Shown here piece by piece: positions 55,291 through 63,677 of a stretch of 64,000 bases of DNA. Positions within the stretch are counted from its first letter, which is position 1. Each line of letters begins with the position of its first letter. The notes beneath the pieces were generated by a model. It made no database searches. It saw only the letters and a list, made by a program, of their open reading frames with translations, and had not been told where the DNA came from. Origin of the DNA: Thermovibrio sp. (GTDB lineage: Bacteria; Aquificota; Aquificia; Desulfurobacteriales; Desulfurobacteriaceae). Both the position numbers and the translations under genes were made by a program. The stretch is taken from positions 124,001 through 188,000 of the forward strand of contig WFYG01000008.1 of assembly GCA_015490195.1 (NCBI GenBank), in the 5' to 3' direction.

Positions 55291-55927
55291 TTTCTTCCCT
55301 TAAAATCTGCAGTTTATCTTTGATTTTTGACTCTATAATGAAGCCTTTAAAAATTAAGCGAAAGTCATTTCCACCAAGTTCGTTGTCTATTTTCACGTTT
55401 TCTCCTTTTAAAATTGAACCCAGTTTTTCTCCAACTTCTAGAGAAATTAGCTTTTCATCTGAGAAAGAATCAAGAAGCTTCTCTAAATTCTCTTTAATAA
55501 AGTGGGTATTTTCAGGAGATATGTAAAGGAAGTTGAGAATTTCTATTAAAGAGTCTGTAATCGTTTTCAAAAAGCCTTCCACAGTTTTGCTGTTCTCCTG
55601 TTTCATGTTCTGTAAAAGTTCCTCAAATTTAATCCTGAGCTCCTTAAGTTCGTCCGTGTAGCGTTTCTCTACTTCTTTAACAGACTCTTGTAGTCTTTTC
55701 TCGTATTCTGCACGGGCTTTTTCCAGCGCATCCTGATATCCTTTCCTGTAGAATTCTTTCCTGATCCTTTCTAGGTCTTCTTTATATTTCATCTGCAGTT
55801 TCAAGAGCTCTTCTTTGTAAAATTTCTCAATGTACTCTCTGGAGCTCCCCTCCTCTTCTCTTTCCCTGTTCTCCTCTATCTTCTGTTTAAGCTCTGCAAG
55901 GTGCGAGAAGTCTTCAAGCTCTATCAT
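55256..55927 (-). CDS. fliH: Flagellar assembly protein FliH
   Basis: The 223-residue protein has a charged coiled-coil stalk (residues 10-120) and a C-terminal domain (ITDSLIEILNFLY, then VGEKLGSILKGENVKIDNELGGNDFRLIFKGFIIESKI), similar to a V/F-type ATPase peripheral stalk. It regulates FliI. It follows fliF directly with a 4-base overlap; fliG, usually between them, is missing. Confidence 0.9.
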   Translation of the reverse strand: MIELEDFSHLAELKQKIEENREREEEGSSREYIEKFYKEELLKLQMKYKEDLERIRKEFYRKGYQDALEKARAEYEKRLQESVKEVEKRYTDELKELRIKFEELLQNMKQENSKTVEGFLKTITDSLIEILNFLYISPENTHFIKENLEKLLDSFSDEKLISLEVGEKLGSILKGENVKIDNELGGNDFRLIFKGFIIESKIKDKLQILREEIEREAKKATQV

Positions 55928-57522
55928 CTTAATCCCTCCTCTTTAAGCCATTTGCTTATAACGTTGGTGAGGAGTTCTGGGTAATCTTTACCAACCTCTA
56001 CCAGTTTGAGGTATAGAGGATCCTGCTCTAAATTCATCTCTTCAATCTCTTCCTGCCGCTTTCTGGTCTCAAGCTCAGCCATGATTGTTTCCGGCAGTTG
56101 TGACTGCTGAGGTGTAACCTCTTCTTTCTTTCCTTTGAGAAGTTTAATCAGAAAGACAACGAGTAATATCAGGAGTAAAGCTGCTGCTCCGGCAATATAG
56201 TAAAGATTCGTCCTGTTCTTCTCGCCCTTTTTCTGGCTTATCAGCAGTTTGGCTTCAAAGGGAACGCTGGCTACAGTTACAACATCTCCCCGTTTAGGGT
56301 CGTAACCTATAGCACTCTTTACTATCTCTTCGTAGGTTTTTATCTCTTCCGGCGACCTCGGAACAAACTTATATTCAATAGTCCCGTCTTTTGTTTTCAC
56401 TTTTTTATACTTTCCGTCAACCAAAACGCCAACCGTTATTCTTTTTATTCTGAAAACCGGAGTTAACGACTCCTCTACAGTCTTTGAGACGTCGTAGTTT
56501 GTGGTTACATCTTTCTTCTCTCTCTTCAGAACTTGCTGTTGAGCTCCGAGATTTACAACCGGTGGAACGTTAGTTGTAGTACCGGGAGCTCCCTGCGGTT
56601 GTTTTTTTACTCCGGTTTCCACTTCCTGAATCTTCCTCTGACTCACGACTGCCGTCATGTCGGGGTCGTAGATCTCCTTCTTTGTCTGAACCTTTCCTGT
56701 TTCAAGATCTACAGAAGCCCTAACAACAACCTTACTACCGCCAAGAACCTGAGAAAGCATTGATTCAACCTTCTGCTCAATGTCTCTCTCAAGTTTCTGT
56801 TTTATCTGAAGTTCCCTGCTGGCTCCCGCTTCATCCTCGTTCTCAGATAGCATATCTGTAAGGACTCTACCACGGTTATCAACAACCGTTACGTTTTCCG
56901 GATTTAAACCGGGAACGGCATGAGAAACGAGGAAAACAATGGCCTTAACCTGCTCAGGCGTTAAATCACTACCAGGCCACAGATCAACGAGAACTGAAGC
57001 CTTAGGCTTTTCAGAAGGTCTTACAAAGATTGAATCTTTTGGAAGAGCTATGTTAACCTTAACATCTCTTATAGCATTTATTCTTTTTATAGTCCTTTCA
57101 AGTTCACCCTCTAAAGCCCTCAAATACTCTACATTCTGCTGAAACTGGGTTATACCAAGATTTGTTTTGTCAAAGATTTCAAAACCAACTACCTTTCCGT
57201 GAGGTATTCCTTTTGCCGCAAGCTCAAGCCTTACATCGTAAACCTTATCTCTAGGAACGAGAATAATTGAACCGTCACCAATAATCTTATAGGGAATGTG
57301 CTGTTTCTGAAGAACAGAAAGTATTTCACCCGCATCATCCGGGCTTAAATGGGTATAAAGAACCGCATAATCTTCCGAGGAGTGTTTACTAACTACTATA
57401 AAGGTTAGAAATGACAGTAAAGTCAAAGCTCCAAGAACGAGCGCTATATTCCTTAAATTGGCCTTTTCTCTCAAAAAGGATTCTACTTTTTCTCTTATCT
57501 CTTCAAACTTCAATGAAGACAC
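55924..57522 (-). CDS. fliF: Flagellar MS-ring protein FliF
   Basis: The 532-residue protein has a first membrane helix (NIALVLGALTLLSFLTFIVV), ring-building motifs (YAVLYTHLSPDDAGEILSVLQKQHIPYKI, FEIFDKTNLGITQFQQNVEYLRALEGELERTI, VNIALPKDSIFV), a second helix near 440 and a C-terminal FliG-binding tail (LYLKLVEVGKDYPELLTNVISKWLKEE). It forms the basal ring in the inner membrane. Confidence 0.97.
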   Translation of the reverse strand: MSSLKFEEIREKVESFLREKANLRNIALVLGALTLLSFLTFIVVSKHSSEDYAVLYTHLSPDDAGEILSVLQKQHIPYKIIGDGSIILVPRDKVYDVRLELAAKGIPHGKVVGFEIFDKTNLGITQFQQNVEYLRALEGELERTIKRINAIRDVKVNIALPKDSIFVRPSEKPKASVLVDLWPGSDLTPEQVKAIVFLVSHAVPGLNPENVTVVDNRGRVLTDMLSENEDEAGASRELQIKQKLERDIEQKVESMLSQVLGGSKVVVRASVDLETGKVQTKKEIYDPDMTAVVSQRKIQEVETGVKKQPQGAPGTTTNVPPVVNLGAQQQVLKREKKDVTTNYDVSKTVEESLTPVFRIKRITVGVLVDGKYKKVKTKDGTIEYKFVPRSPEEIKTYEEIVKSAIGYDPKRGDVVTVASVPFEAKLLISQKKGEKNRTNLYYIAGAAALLLILLVVFLIKLLKGKKEEVTPQQSQLPETIMAELETRKRQEEIEEMNLEQDPLYLKLVEVGKDYPELLTNVISKWLKEEGLR

Positions 57523-57528
57523 CCCTTA

Positions 57529-57813
57529 CTAAACCTGCATCCTCATTATTTCCTGATAACTTTCAAGAGCTTTGTTCCTTATCTCTGTAAGGAGTCGCAA
57601 GGAAAGGTCTGCCTTTTCAATGGTATAAACAGCCTCTTCTACATTTTTCACCTTTCCTTCAGAGAGAGCCCTCTCAACCTGCCTGGCAGAAAGCTGCTGC
57701 CGGTTCACCTCTGCAAGAAAGTTTTCAAAGATCTCTGTAAAGGAACTCTCATTTTTAGATTTCCCATCAGAAGGTAAAAGGGACTTCAGGTTCAGATTAA
57801 GTTCAACTCTCAT
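57529..57813 (-). CDS. fliE: Flagellar hook-basal body protein FliE
   Basis: This is a 94-residue protein with the FliE pattern FTEIFENFLAEVNRQQLSARQVERALSEGKVKNVEEAVYTIEKADLSLRLLTEIRNKALESYQEIMRMQV. It joins the MS ring to the rod. It lies between flgC and fliF as usual. Confidence 0.94.
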   Translation of the reverse strand: MRVELNLNLKSLLPSDGKSKNESSFTEIFENFLAEVNRQQLSARQVERALSEGKVKNVEEAVYTIEKADLSLRLLTEIRNKALESYQEIMRMQV

Positions 57814-57822
57814 TACACCCCC

Positions 57823-58230
57823 TTAAGCCCTTAAAATGTCTATTGCGTTCAAAATACTGTTTTTATAAGTGTTAAATGCCGTCAAATTGGCCTCGTAACT
57901 TCTCATTGCCGACATCATGTCTACCATCTCTCTGATAGGGTCTACGTTGGGAAGCTTCACGTAACCCTTTTTATCTGCCAGAGGACTTGAAGGGTCGTAA
58001 CGAAGACGATAGGGAGAAGGGTCTTCTACAATTTTCTTAACCTTCACCCTGTAAACCGGCACATCTCCCGAACTATCTAGAACCGCTTCAAAAATGGGAA
58101 CTTTTCTCCTATAGGGTTTTCCGTTTTCATCTGTAGAGTTTGCGTTGGCAAGGTTACTTGAAGCAATATCCATCCTTACTCTCTGGGCAAGCATACCTGT
58201 AAGTGATACTTCAAGTCCTTTGAATATCAT
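57823..58230 (-). CDS. flgC: Flagellar proximal rod protein FlgC
   Basis: The 135-residue protein has the rod motif SLTGMLAQRVRMDIASSNLANANSTDENGKPYRRKVPIFEAVL, then GYVKLPNVDPIREMVDMMSAMRSYEANLTAFNTYKNSILNAIDI. Both ends form the coiled D0 of the rod. Confidence 0.96.
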   Translation of the reverse strand: MIFKGLEVSLTGMLAQRVRMDIASSNLANANSTDENGKPYRRKVPIFEAVLDSSGDVPVYRVKVKKIVEDPSPYRLRYDPSSPLADKKGYVKLPNVDPIREMVDMMSAMRSYEANLTAFNTYKNSILNAIDILRA

Positions 58231-58232
58231 GA

Positions 58233-58604
58233 CTACCTCCCCTGAATAACGAGCCTGAGCTTTCCTACTTCTTTACGAATAGCTTCGTTAATCAGCCTTA
58301 TCATCAGATTGGTCTCTGCAAGTTTCGCCAGCTCTTTGTCAAGGTTTACTCTGTTTTCATCGTAACCGGAATAGTCGGGTGAATTGACCAGTTTAAACCT
58401 CACTAAAGGTCCCGAGGGGTCAATGTGCCGGGGATCTGTTTTTTTCAGGTGAAAGGAGTTCTCAAGTTCTCTTTCAAAGAGAAGATCCTTAGGTTTGTAG
58501 TTAGGAGTATCCACATTTGCAATGTTACTCTGAATAACTTCCGACCTTCGGAAGAAGTAGGAAACACCTTCTTCAAGTTCATTTAGTGACCTGAAGATAC
58601 TCAC
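58233..58604 (-). CDS. flgB: Flagellar proximal rod protein FlgB
   Basis: The 123-residue protein has RRSEVIQSNIANVDTPNYKPKDLLFEREL and VNLDKELAKLAETNLMIRLINEAIRKE, the FlgB ends. Its start overlaps the TPR gene by 26 bases. Confidence 0.94.
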   Translation of the reverse strand: MSIFRSLNELEEGVSYFFRRSEVIQSNIANVDTPNYKPKDLLFERELENSFHLKKTDPRHIDPSGPLVRFKLVNSPDYSGYDENRVNLDKELAKLAETNLMIRLINEAIRKEVGKLRLVIQGR

Positions 58605-60516
58605 GGTTCTCCCCCCCTAAAACAGCATCTTCATAAGCAGTTTTTGCAAGAAACGAGAGATTATCTACACAGGCCTTTATCTCTCTAAAGCCTTTTTCTG
58701 CAAGCTTTAACTCTCCTGCCCGCACCGCAGAAAGGGTGAAATAGCTTCCCACTAAACAGTTTCTGTATCCTGAATTAAGAAGGTCTGACGATATCTTTAA
58801 GGCAACATCATAATGCCCTTTAAGTAAAGCCTCTTCAAGGAGAGCATCAAGAGCTGCTCTCACAACAATGTCTCTGCCGTACCTCTTTAGAAGCCCTTTT
58901 CTGGCTTCCAGGTAAATTTTGAATGCAGAATCAATATTCCCAAGCTGGGAGTAAAACGCGACAACCACTGCTGATAATTTTATATCTTTTTTGTTTCTGC
59001 ATTTCTTTAAAAAAGAATCAGGATTTATTACTCCTTTTCCTGATATAATGAGAATTTCGGAGTAAAGCAGTCTGTAACGGCAGGTATTTTTATCCTTTAC
59101 CTCTTTCAGTACCTTTAAGGCACCAGAGAAGTCTTTGTCTTCAAAGAGAGCCTCTGCCATCAAGAGCCTGCTGTTGTCGTCTTTCCAGCGGTTCAACATA
59201 TAGGAAATGAGTTCTATTCTTAATCTTCTTTGATTACACTTTTTCAGATCAGAAGCTATTTTGAGAAGCACTCTTTTGCCGAAGATTGATTGAAAGAACT
59301 CTGGATTGGATCTGTACAGCTGACAGGCTTTTTCAGGACGAAGCTTCATTAAATAGGGCTCCCACAGGTATCTGATAAATTCTCTCTGTTCGTACTTTAC
59401 CTGCTGAGGAAAGACGAGGGAGACCTCCCAGAGAAGACGCCTGAAAACGTTACGGGGAGCTCCCAGCTTAAACACAAGATAGCCCAGATCAGCAAGGGCA
59501 TAAATTCCCACATAGGTCGTTCTGTAGTTAACCAGAACGCTGGCTATAAAGTTTATCGGGTCTTTAAAGGCTCTGTCTCCAGAAAGGAGAGCTCTATACT
59601 TTATCTGAGGGTCATCCATCATTGGAATGATTTTAAGCCTTGCAACATAAGCCTCTTCTGAATCTGGATAATCCCTAATAACTGAGTAGTAGTATATAAA
59701 CGCCAGTTTCCTGTTTCCTTTCCTTAGTTCTATATCCCCCAGTCTCAAAATAGCCCTTCTTATAACGAAAGGATCCTTCGTTAAAGAGACAATTCTTCTG
59801 AAAATCTGCTCTGCCAGCGTGAGCTCTCCCGTCCTGTAGATATCTTCTGCCACCAGCAGATAGTACTCGGGATTATCTATCAGGTAATCTTCAAACTCCT
59901 TGTAGAGCTTAAAGAAGTAAGGAAGTGACTTTTTATACTTCCCTTCCGAAAAGAGAATAAGCCCTTTCAAGAATTCAACCTCTCTCTCCTCCTGAGGGTT
60001 TAACTTTGCCGTTGAAACCAGTATAAAGTACTCGTCAACAATGTCCATTCTGCGGCTCCAGACCGCAGTTCTAACAATACCGAGGGTGGTATCAATCCTC
60101 TGCTGTTCCGTCTTAGCAGCAAGGAAAGCTACCCTGTAGATAGCCAGAGCCTGTTCGTAGAACGAGAGAGCCTCGTAAATTCTGGCCTTCATGTAGTAAT
60201 AATCCCACGGCAACTTTTTGTTTTTTTGAGATATAAAATAGAGCTGAAGATAGTTAAGTGCCTGCCAGAAAAATCTCTTGTTACCGGTCTTTCTACCTAT
60301 CGCGTAATAGGTTTTGGCCAGCATAAGCAGACTCTTTGAGTAGTACCTTGAATCAGGCTTCAACAGCTTCAAAAAGTAATCAAGAGCCGTAGAATAAGAA
60401 CCAATAGAAAACTGCTTTACTCCCTTCCTGTACAAAATTGCATCTCTGTCAACAGTTATCGCTCCCGCCCAGGAAGACCAGACAAGAACCAGAAGCAGAG
60501 GGAACCACCACCTCAA
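58579..60516 (-). CDS. Periplasmic TPR-repeat protein encoded in the flagellar operon
   Basis: The 645-residue protein has a signal peptide (WFPLLLVLVWSSWAGA) and at least eight helical repeats of TPR or Sel1-like type (YRKGVKQFSIGSYSTALDYFLKLL, YYYMKARIYEALSFYEQALAIYRVAFL, LKGLILFSEGKYKKSLPYFFKLY, LLVAEDIYRTGELTLAEQIFRRIV). It sits between the fliK-like gene and flgB, overlapping both. A periplasmic helical-repeat protein here could be part of an accessory motor scaffold, like PflA in Campylobacter. That is by analogy only. Confidence 0.8.
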   Translation of the reverse strand: MRWWFPLLLVLVWSSWAGAITVDRDAILYRKGVKQFSIGSYSTALDYFLKLLKPDSRYYSKSLLMLAKTYYAIGRKTGNKRFFWQALNYLQLYFISQKNKKLPWDYYYMKARIYEALSFYEQALAIYRVAFLAAKTEQQRIDTTLGIVRTAVWSRRMDIVDEYFILVSTAKLNPQEEREVEFLKGLILFSEGKYKKSLPYFFKLYKEFEDYLIDNPEYYLLVAEDIYRTGELTLAEQIFRRIVSLTKDPFVIRRAILRLGDIELRKGNRKLAFIYYYSVIRDYPDSEEAYVARLKIIPMMDDPQIKYRALLSGDRAFKDPINFIASVLVNYRTTYVGIYALADLGYLVFKLGAPRNVFRRLLWEVSLVFPQQVKYEQREFIRYLWEPYLMKLRPEKACQLYRSNPEFFQSIFGKRVLLKIASDLKKCNQRRLRIELISYMLNRWKDDNSRLLMAEALFEDKDFSGALKVLKEVKDKNTCRYRLLYSEILIISGKGVINPDSFLKKCRNKKDIKLSAVVVAFYSQLGNIDSAFKIYLEARKGLLKRYGRDIVVRAALDALLEEALLKGHYDVALKISSDLLNSGYRNCLVGSYFTLSAVRAGELKLAEKGFREIKACVDNLSFLAKTAYEDAVLGGENREYLQVTK

Positions 60517-62186
60517 ACCTTCAACTCCATGCTCTCAGCAACTCTGCCACTATAGAAGTAACGCTCTTTTCGCTCCTTTAAAACAATTCTGCCAGGAACA
60601 AATCCGGAGCTCTCCACTATAGAAACAATCTCCCTTAGAGTAGAAGGGTCTAACTGCATACCTGAAAACAGGTTAAGATTCATATTAAAAGTCCTTCCTC
60701 TAACTGCAACAAAGAGGTGAAGATTCCTGTCTGAAAAAGAGAGCTGGAAACTGTCGGAATGGTTAGCCTCTCCTGAAGGTTGTTGAAACTGAGAAGATTC
60801 ATTGCCACTACCCGAAAAGTTCCCTGTTGTATTACTGCCAAAGTTTAAGCTAAAAGTAGGGAAAATTGAACCAACAAAGTGTATACTACTATTAGAGCTA
60901 AAGTAACCCTCCTGTAAAAACTGTGTGGGCAAACTGGTATTTGGAACAGGTGAAGAAAAAGAGTGGACAGGAGGGGGGGAACTCCTGTCCACTACAGCTC
61001 CTTTCGGAGCGGGAAGCTTACCGGGGGGAAAGGATGCATTATAGTTTTCTTCTCTTCCGCTCTTATTTCCTTTAGATACCGAATACCTTAAGGTAAGAAC
61101 GGAGCGTTTGCCACTTTCGTCTCTATCTATGCTCAGAACAGACTTACTGCCAGTCCTTATAAGGCTTAACTTATCCCCTACTTCTCCTAAAGTGAAACTC
61201 TCCGATACAAGCGATAGAGCAAAAGGTCTTACCGACTCTGCTTTAACAAATTTAGCAGAAACTGTAGCAGGTAGCCCCCTACCGTCCTGTAACCTTATCC
61301 CTGAGCCAGGATTTTGTTTAAAACTTGCATCTATATATTTTATGCCTTTCAAAACTTTTTTCATCTCCTCTAAATGCACTTGAAGGCCTTTTCCGCCAGA
61401 GACTTCTCTCTTCTCTCTCCTTAAATTAAACCCTGAACCCGAAACGGTACCTTTCAGGTCGCCCTTTCTTCTGTCACATAGCAAAGGAAAGCTATGGACT
61501 GAAAAGATTACTGCAGATGAACCGGAAAAAACACGTATATCTCCTGACCTCTGCTCATCTCTTTCAGAAGACAATCTTCTTCTTTTTAAAGTACTTAAAC
61601 TACGAATCACCATTTCAGAAGAGCCCAACTTCAAAGGACTAACAGCACGATACAGAAAAGCTTTTTGCACCTTCAAGTTTTTTACAGAAGATGAAAAGTT
61701 TGCAGTTCTCTTTTTTCCTTCTGTTTTTGAAAGATGTACCTGTCTACGAACTTTCCTATCTGAAGAAGACAAAATTTTATTTAAACTTTTTGGTACTTCC
61801 ACCAGTTCATTCATACCTGCAGTCTGCCCCCAGCCAGACAGCCATTCTTTTTTAAAGCTCAACTTTCCACCTGACTTATAAACTGTTCTATGCTCAGAAA
61901 CCTGCTTCAAAGTTCTAATATATATACTAAAATCCCCTATTTTCCTTAATGAAGGTTTAACTCTTTCCAGAGAACTAAAACAAAACCCGTTAACTCCACC
62001 AGTTAAACCAGTTAAAGAACCTGCAGTTAGAGGAAAATACTTCAGATGATTTAATTTTTTTTCATTCTTTTCCCCCAGGAAGGCGGTAAACAGGCTGTCA
62101 AATTCTAACCTGAACTTACCAGTAACTTTAACCACCGGCCTGTCTGATGGTTTTAAACCAGCAAATAGGATACTCAGAACGTTCAT
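60513..62186 (-). CDS. fliK: FliK-like flagellar hook-length control protein
   Basis: The 557-residue protein is read from ATG 62186 behind GAGGG; ATGs at 62210 and 62201 are alternatives. A long, low-complexity, serine- and lysine-rich region (residues 20-440), as in FliK rulers, is followed by a compact C-terminal domain. That domain (SFQLSFSDRNLHLFVAVRGRTFNMNLNLFSGMQLDPSTLREIVSIVESSGFVPGRIVL) resembles the FliK C-domain that binds FlhB. The body is fast-evolving, so the call rests on form and place. Confidence 0.7.
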   Translation of the reverse strand: MNVLSILFAGLKPSDRPVVKVTGKFRLEFDSLFTAFLGEKNEKKLNHLKYFPLTAGSLTGLTGGVNGFCFSSLERVKPSLRKIGDFSIYIRTLKQVSEHRTVYKSGGKLSFKKEWLSGWGQTAGMNELVEVPKSLNKILSSSDRKVRRQVHLSKTEGKKRTANFSSSVKNLKVQKAFLYRAVSPLKLGSSEMVIRSLSTLKRRRLSSERDEQRSGDIRVFSGSSAVIFSVHSFPLLCDRRKGDLKGTVSGSGFNLRREKREVSGGKGLQVHLEEMKKVLKGIKYIDASFKQNPGSGIRLQDGRGLPATVSAKFVKAESVRPFALSLVSESFTLGEVGDKLSLIRTGSKSVLSIDRDESGKRSVLTLRYSVSKGNKSGREENYNASFPPGKLPAPKGAVVDRSSPPPVHSFSSPVPNTSLPTQFLQEGYFSSNSSIHFVGSIFPTFSLNFGSNTTGNFSGSGNESSQFQQPSGEANHSDSFQLSFSDRNLHLFVAVRGRTFNMNLNLFSGMQLDPSTLREIVSIVESSGFVPGRIVLKERKERYFYSGRVAESMELKV

Positions 62187-62211
62187 CTTTCCCTCTATCA
62201 TACCATTCAAA

Positions 62212-62826
62212 TTATAACCTACGTTCTAATAATTTTCTCAACCTTTTAAGGGCACCCGTCTTTATCTGTGAAACCCTTGAAACCGAAACCCCCAGAATTT
62301 CACCTATTGACTTTAGATCAAGTCCCTCTACAAAAATAAGCTGTAAAACCAGCTGCTCTTTATCAGACAATTCGGAGATAGCCTCTGCTAAAACTCTTTT
62401 TGCCTCTTCCTTTATGAGTACCTCCTCAGGTTCAGGCTCTTCTGAAACCAGAATATCCTTTACAAAATACCTTTCTGAATTTCCGAAAAGTTTTTCTTCA
62501 ATTGAGACAAGAGTGATAATCTCCTCTTTCAAGTCAGAAATTTCACCGTTTTTTATCTTTTCTCTCACACTTCTTGGAAGAAAATCCTGTTTTCTTAAAT
62601 AGTCTAAGATTTCCCCTCTTATTTTTATGTAAGCATAAGTTGAAAATTTAGATTTATTGGAATCGTAACGCTCTATTGCTTTTATAAGACCTATAACACC
62701 GGTGTTGACAAGTTCTTCAAAATCTACAATACCGTCAGGTATCCTACTGTAGATTTTGCTAGCAATCTTCTTTACAAGAGGAAGATGCTCCATTACGAGA
62801 TCTTTTCTGGACTTTGTATACATCAA
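62212..62826 (-). CDS. fliA: Flagellar RNA polymerase sigma factor (sigma-28)
   Basis: The 204-residue protein shows region 2 (VMEHLPLVKKIASKIYSRIPDG, FEELVNTGVIGLIKAIERYDSNKSKFSTYAYIKIRGEILDYLRKQDFLPRSVR) and region 4 (LVLQLIFVEGLDLKSIGEILGVSVSRVSQIKTGALKRLR). This is the FliA/WhiG layout. It switches on late flagellar genes. It overlaps flhG by four bases. Confidence 0.95.
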   Translation of the reverse strand: MMYTKSRKDLVMEHLPLVKKIASKIYSRIPDGIVDFEELVNTGVIGLIKAIERYDSNKSKFSTYAYIKIRGEILDYLRKQDFLPRSVREKIKNGEISDLKEEIITLVSIEEKLFGNSERYFVKDILVSEEPEPEEVLIKEEAKRVLAEAISELSDKEQLVLQLIFVEGLDLKSIGEILGVSVSRVSQIKTGALKRLRKLLERRL

Positions 62827-63677
62827 ACACCTTCCTTCAGAAATCTAATTAGTTTTTTTATAAAACTTTCTTCTTCTTCCGGAAGAACTTCTCCTGTTTC
62901 AAGCTGAACTATTCTCCTTAACTCCAGTGAAAAAGGATCTGAAGGGTAGAGATGAACAAGGGGCATCCCTGATGTCAGTGCATCTTTTACTCTTGACGAA
63001 TAGGGAAGAATCCCGGCAAGTTTAAGGCGAAACTGGAGAAACTTTTCAACAGAAAGCCTTAATCTTTCAAAGACTTTAAATCCTTCCCTACGGGAAGACA
63101 CTGCGTTAACAATTACTTTAAATGAAGTGTAGCCGTAAACTCTGTAAACGCTCTTTATAAATGCGTAAGCGTCGGTTAGAGCTGTAGGTTCAGGATTGGT
63201 AACTATGTAGGTTTCCGTTGCAGCCCGGGAAAAGTTCACAGTAAAACGAGATATACCAGCAGAGTTATCAAGGATTACGTAGTCATAGTTTTCAAGTACT
63301 CTATCTATTTGAATAAGAAGGTTAGCTGCCTCATAGGATTCAAGCTCTTCCAGCGAATCTATTCCTGAAAAGCCCAGAACAACGTCAAAGTTGTAGATAT
63401 TCTGAATAACCTCTTTAAGGGAACTTCCCCTCAAAACGGCTTTCAGGTTTTTTGAAGGATCAAGACCTAGTAGCAGGTGAACGTTTCCCAGTCCTATATC
63501 ACAGTCAAGTAGCAGAACCTTTTTACCAAAAGTATTTGCAAGAGTATAAGCAAAAGAAGTTGCTATAAGAGTTTTTCCAACTCCCCCTTTACCGCTAACA
63601 AAGGAGAGAACTCTACATCTACTTTCTCTGTTTCTATCCTTCACGAGTTCTAACAGTTTGTCTGCCTGCCTTTCCAT
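62823..63677 (-). CDS. flhG: Flagellar number regulator FlhG (MinD-like ATPase)
   Basis: The 284-residue protein has a deviant Walker A SFVSGKGGVGKTLIATSFAY, then VLLLDCDIGLGNVHLLLGLDPSKNL, YDYVILDNSAGI and TNPEPTALTDAYAFIK. It works with FlhF to set number and place of flagella. It shares one base with flhF. Confidence 0.95.
   Translation of the reverse strand: MERQADKLLELVKDRNRESRCRVLSFVSGKGGVGKTLIATSFAYTLANTFGKKVLLLDCDIGLGNVHLLLGLDPSKNLKAVLRGSSLKEVIQNIYNFDVVLGFSGIDSLEELESYEAANLLIQIDRVLENYDYVILDNSAGISRFTVNFSRAATETYIVTNPEPTALTDAYAFIKSVYRVYGYTSFKVIVNAVSSRREGFKVFERLRLSVEKFLQFRLKLAGILPYSSRVKDALTSGMPLVHLYPSDPFSLELRRIVQLETGEVLPEEEESFIKKLIRFLKEGV

Larger units (their letters stand above)
2104..59463. 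repeat. GGAGCTCC, a highly iterated octamer palindrome
   Basis: I count 33 copies. First bases: 2104, 2713, 3436, 4671, 5136, 9926, 11201, 13147, 14513, 15179, 15662, 19283, 23634, 25192, 25591, 28752, 30323, 31097, 31742, 32737, 33344, 36452, 37220, 40740, 44520, 45340, 49951, 51129, 51326, 53172, 55841, 56585, 59456. About one is expected in random sequence of this length. They lie in coding regions in all three frames and in both host and element. At least nine extend to GGGAGCTCCC. The span given is first to last copy. Confidence 0.85.
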
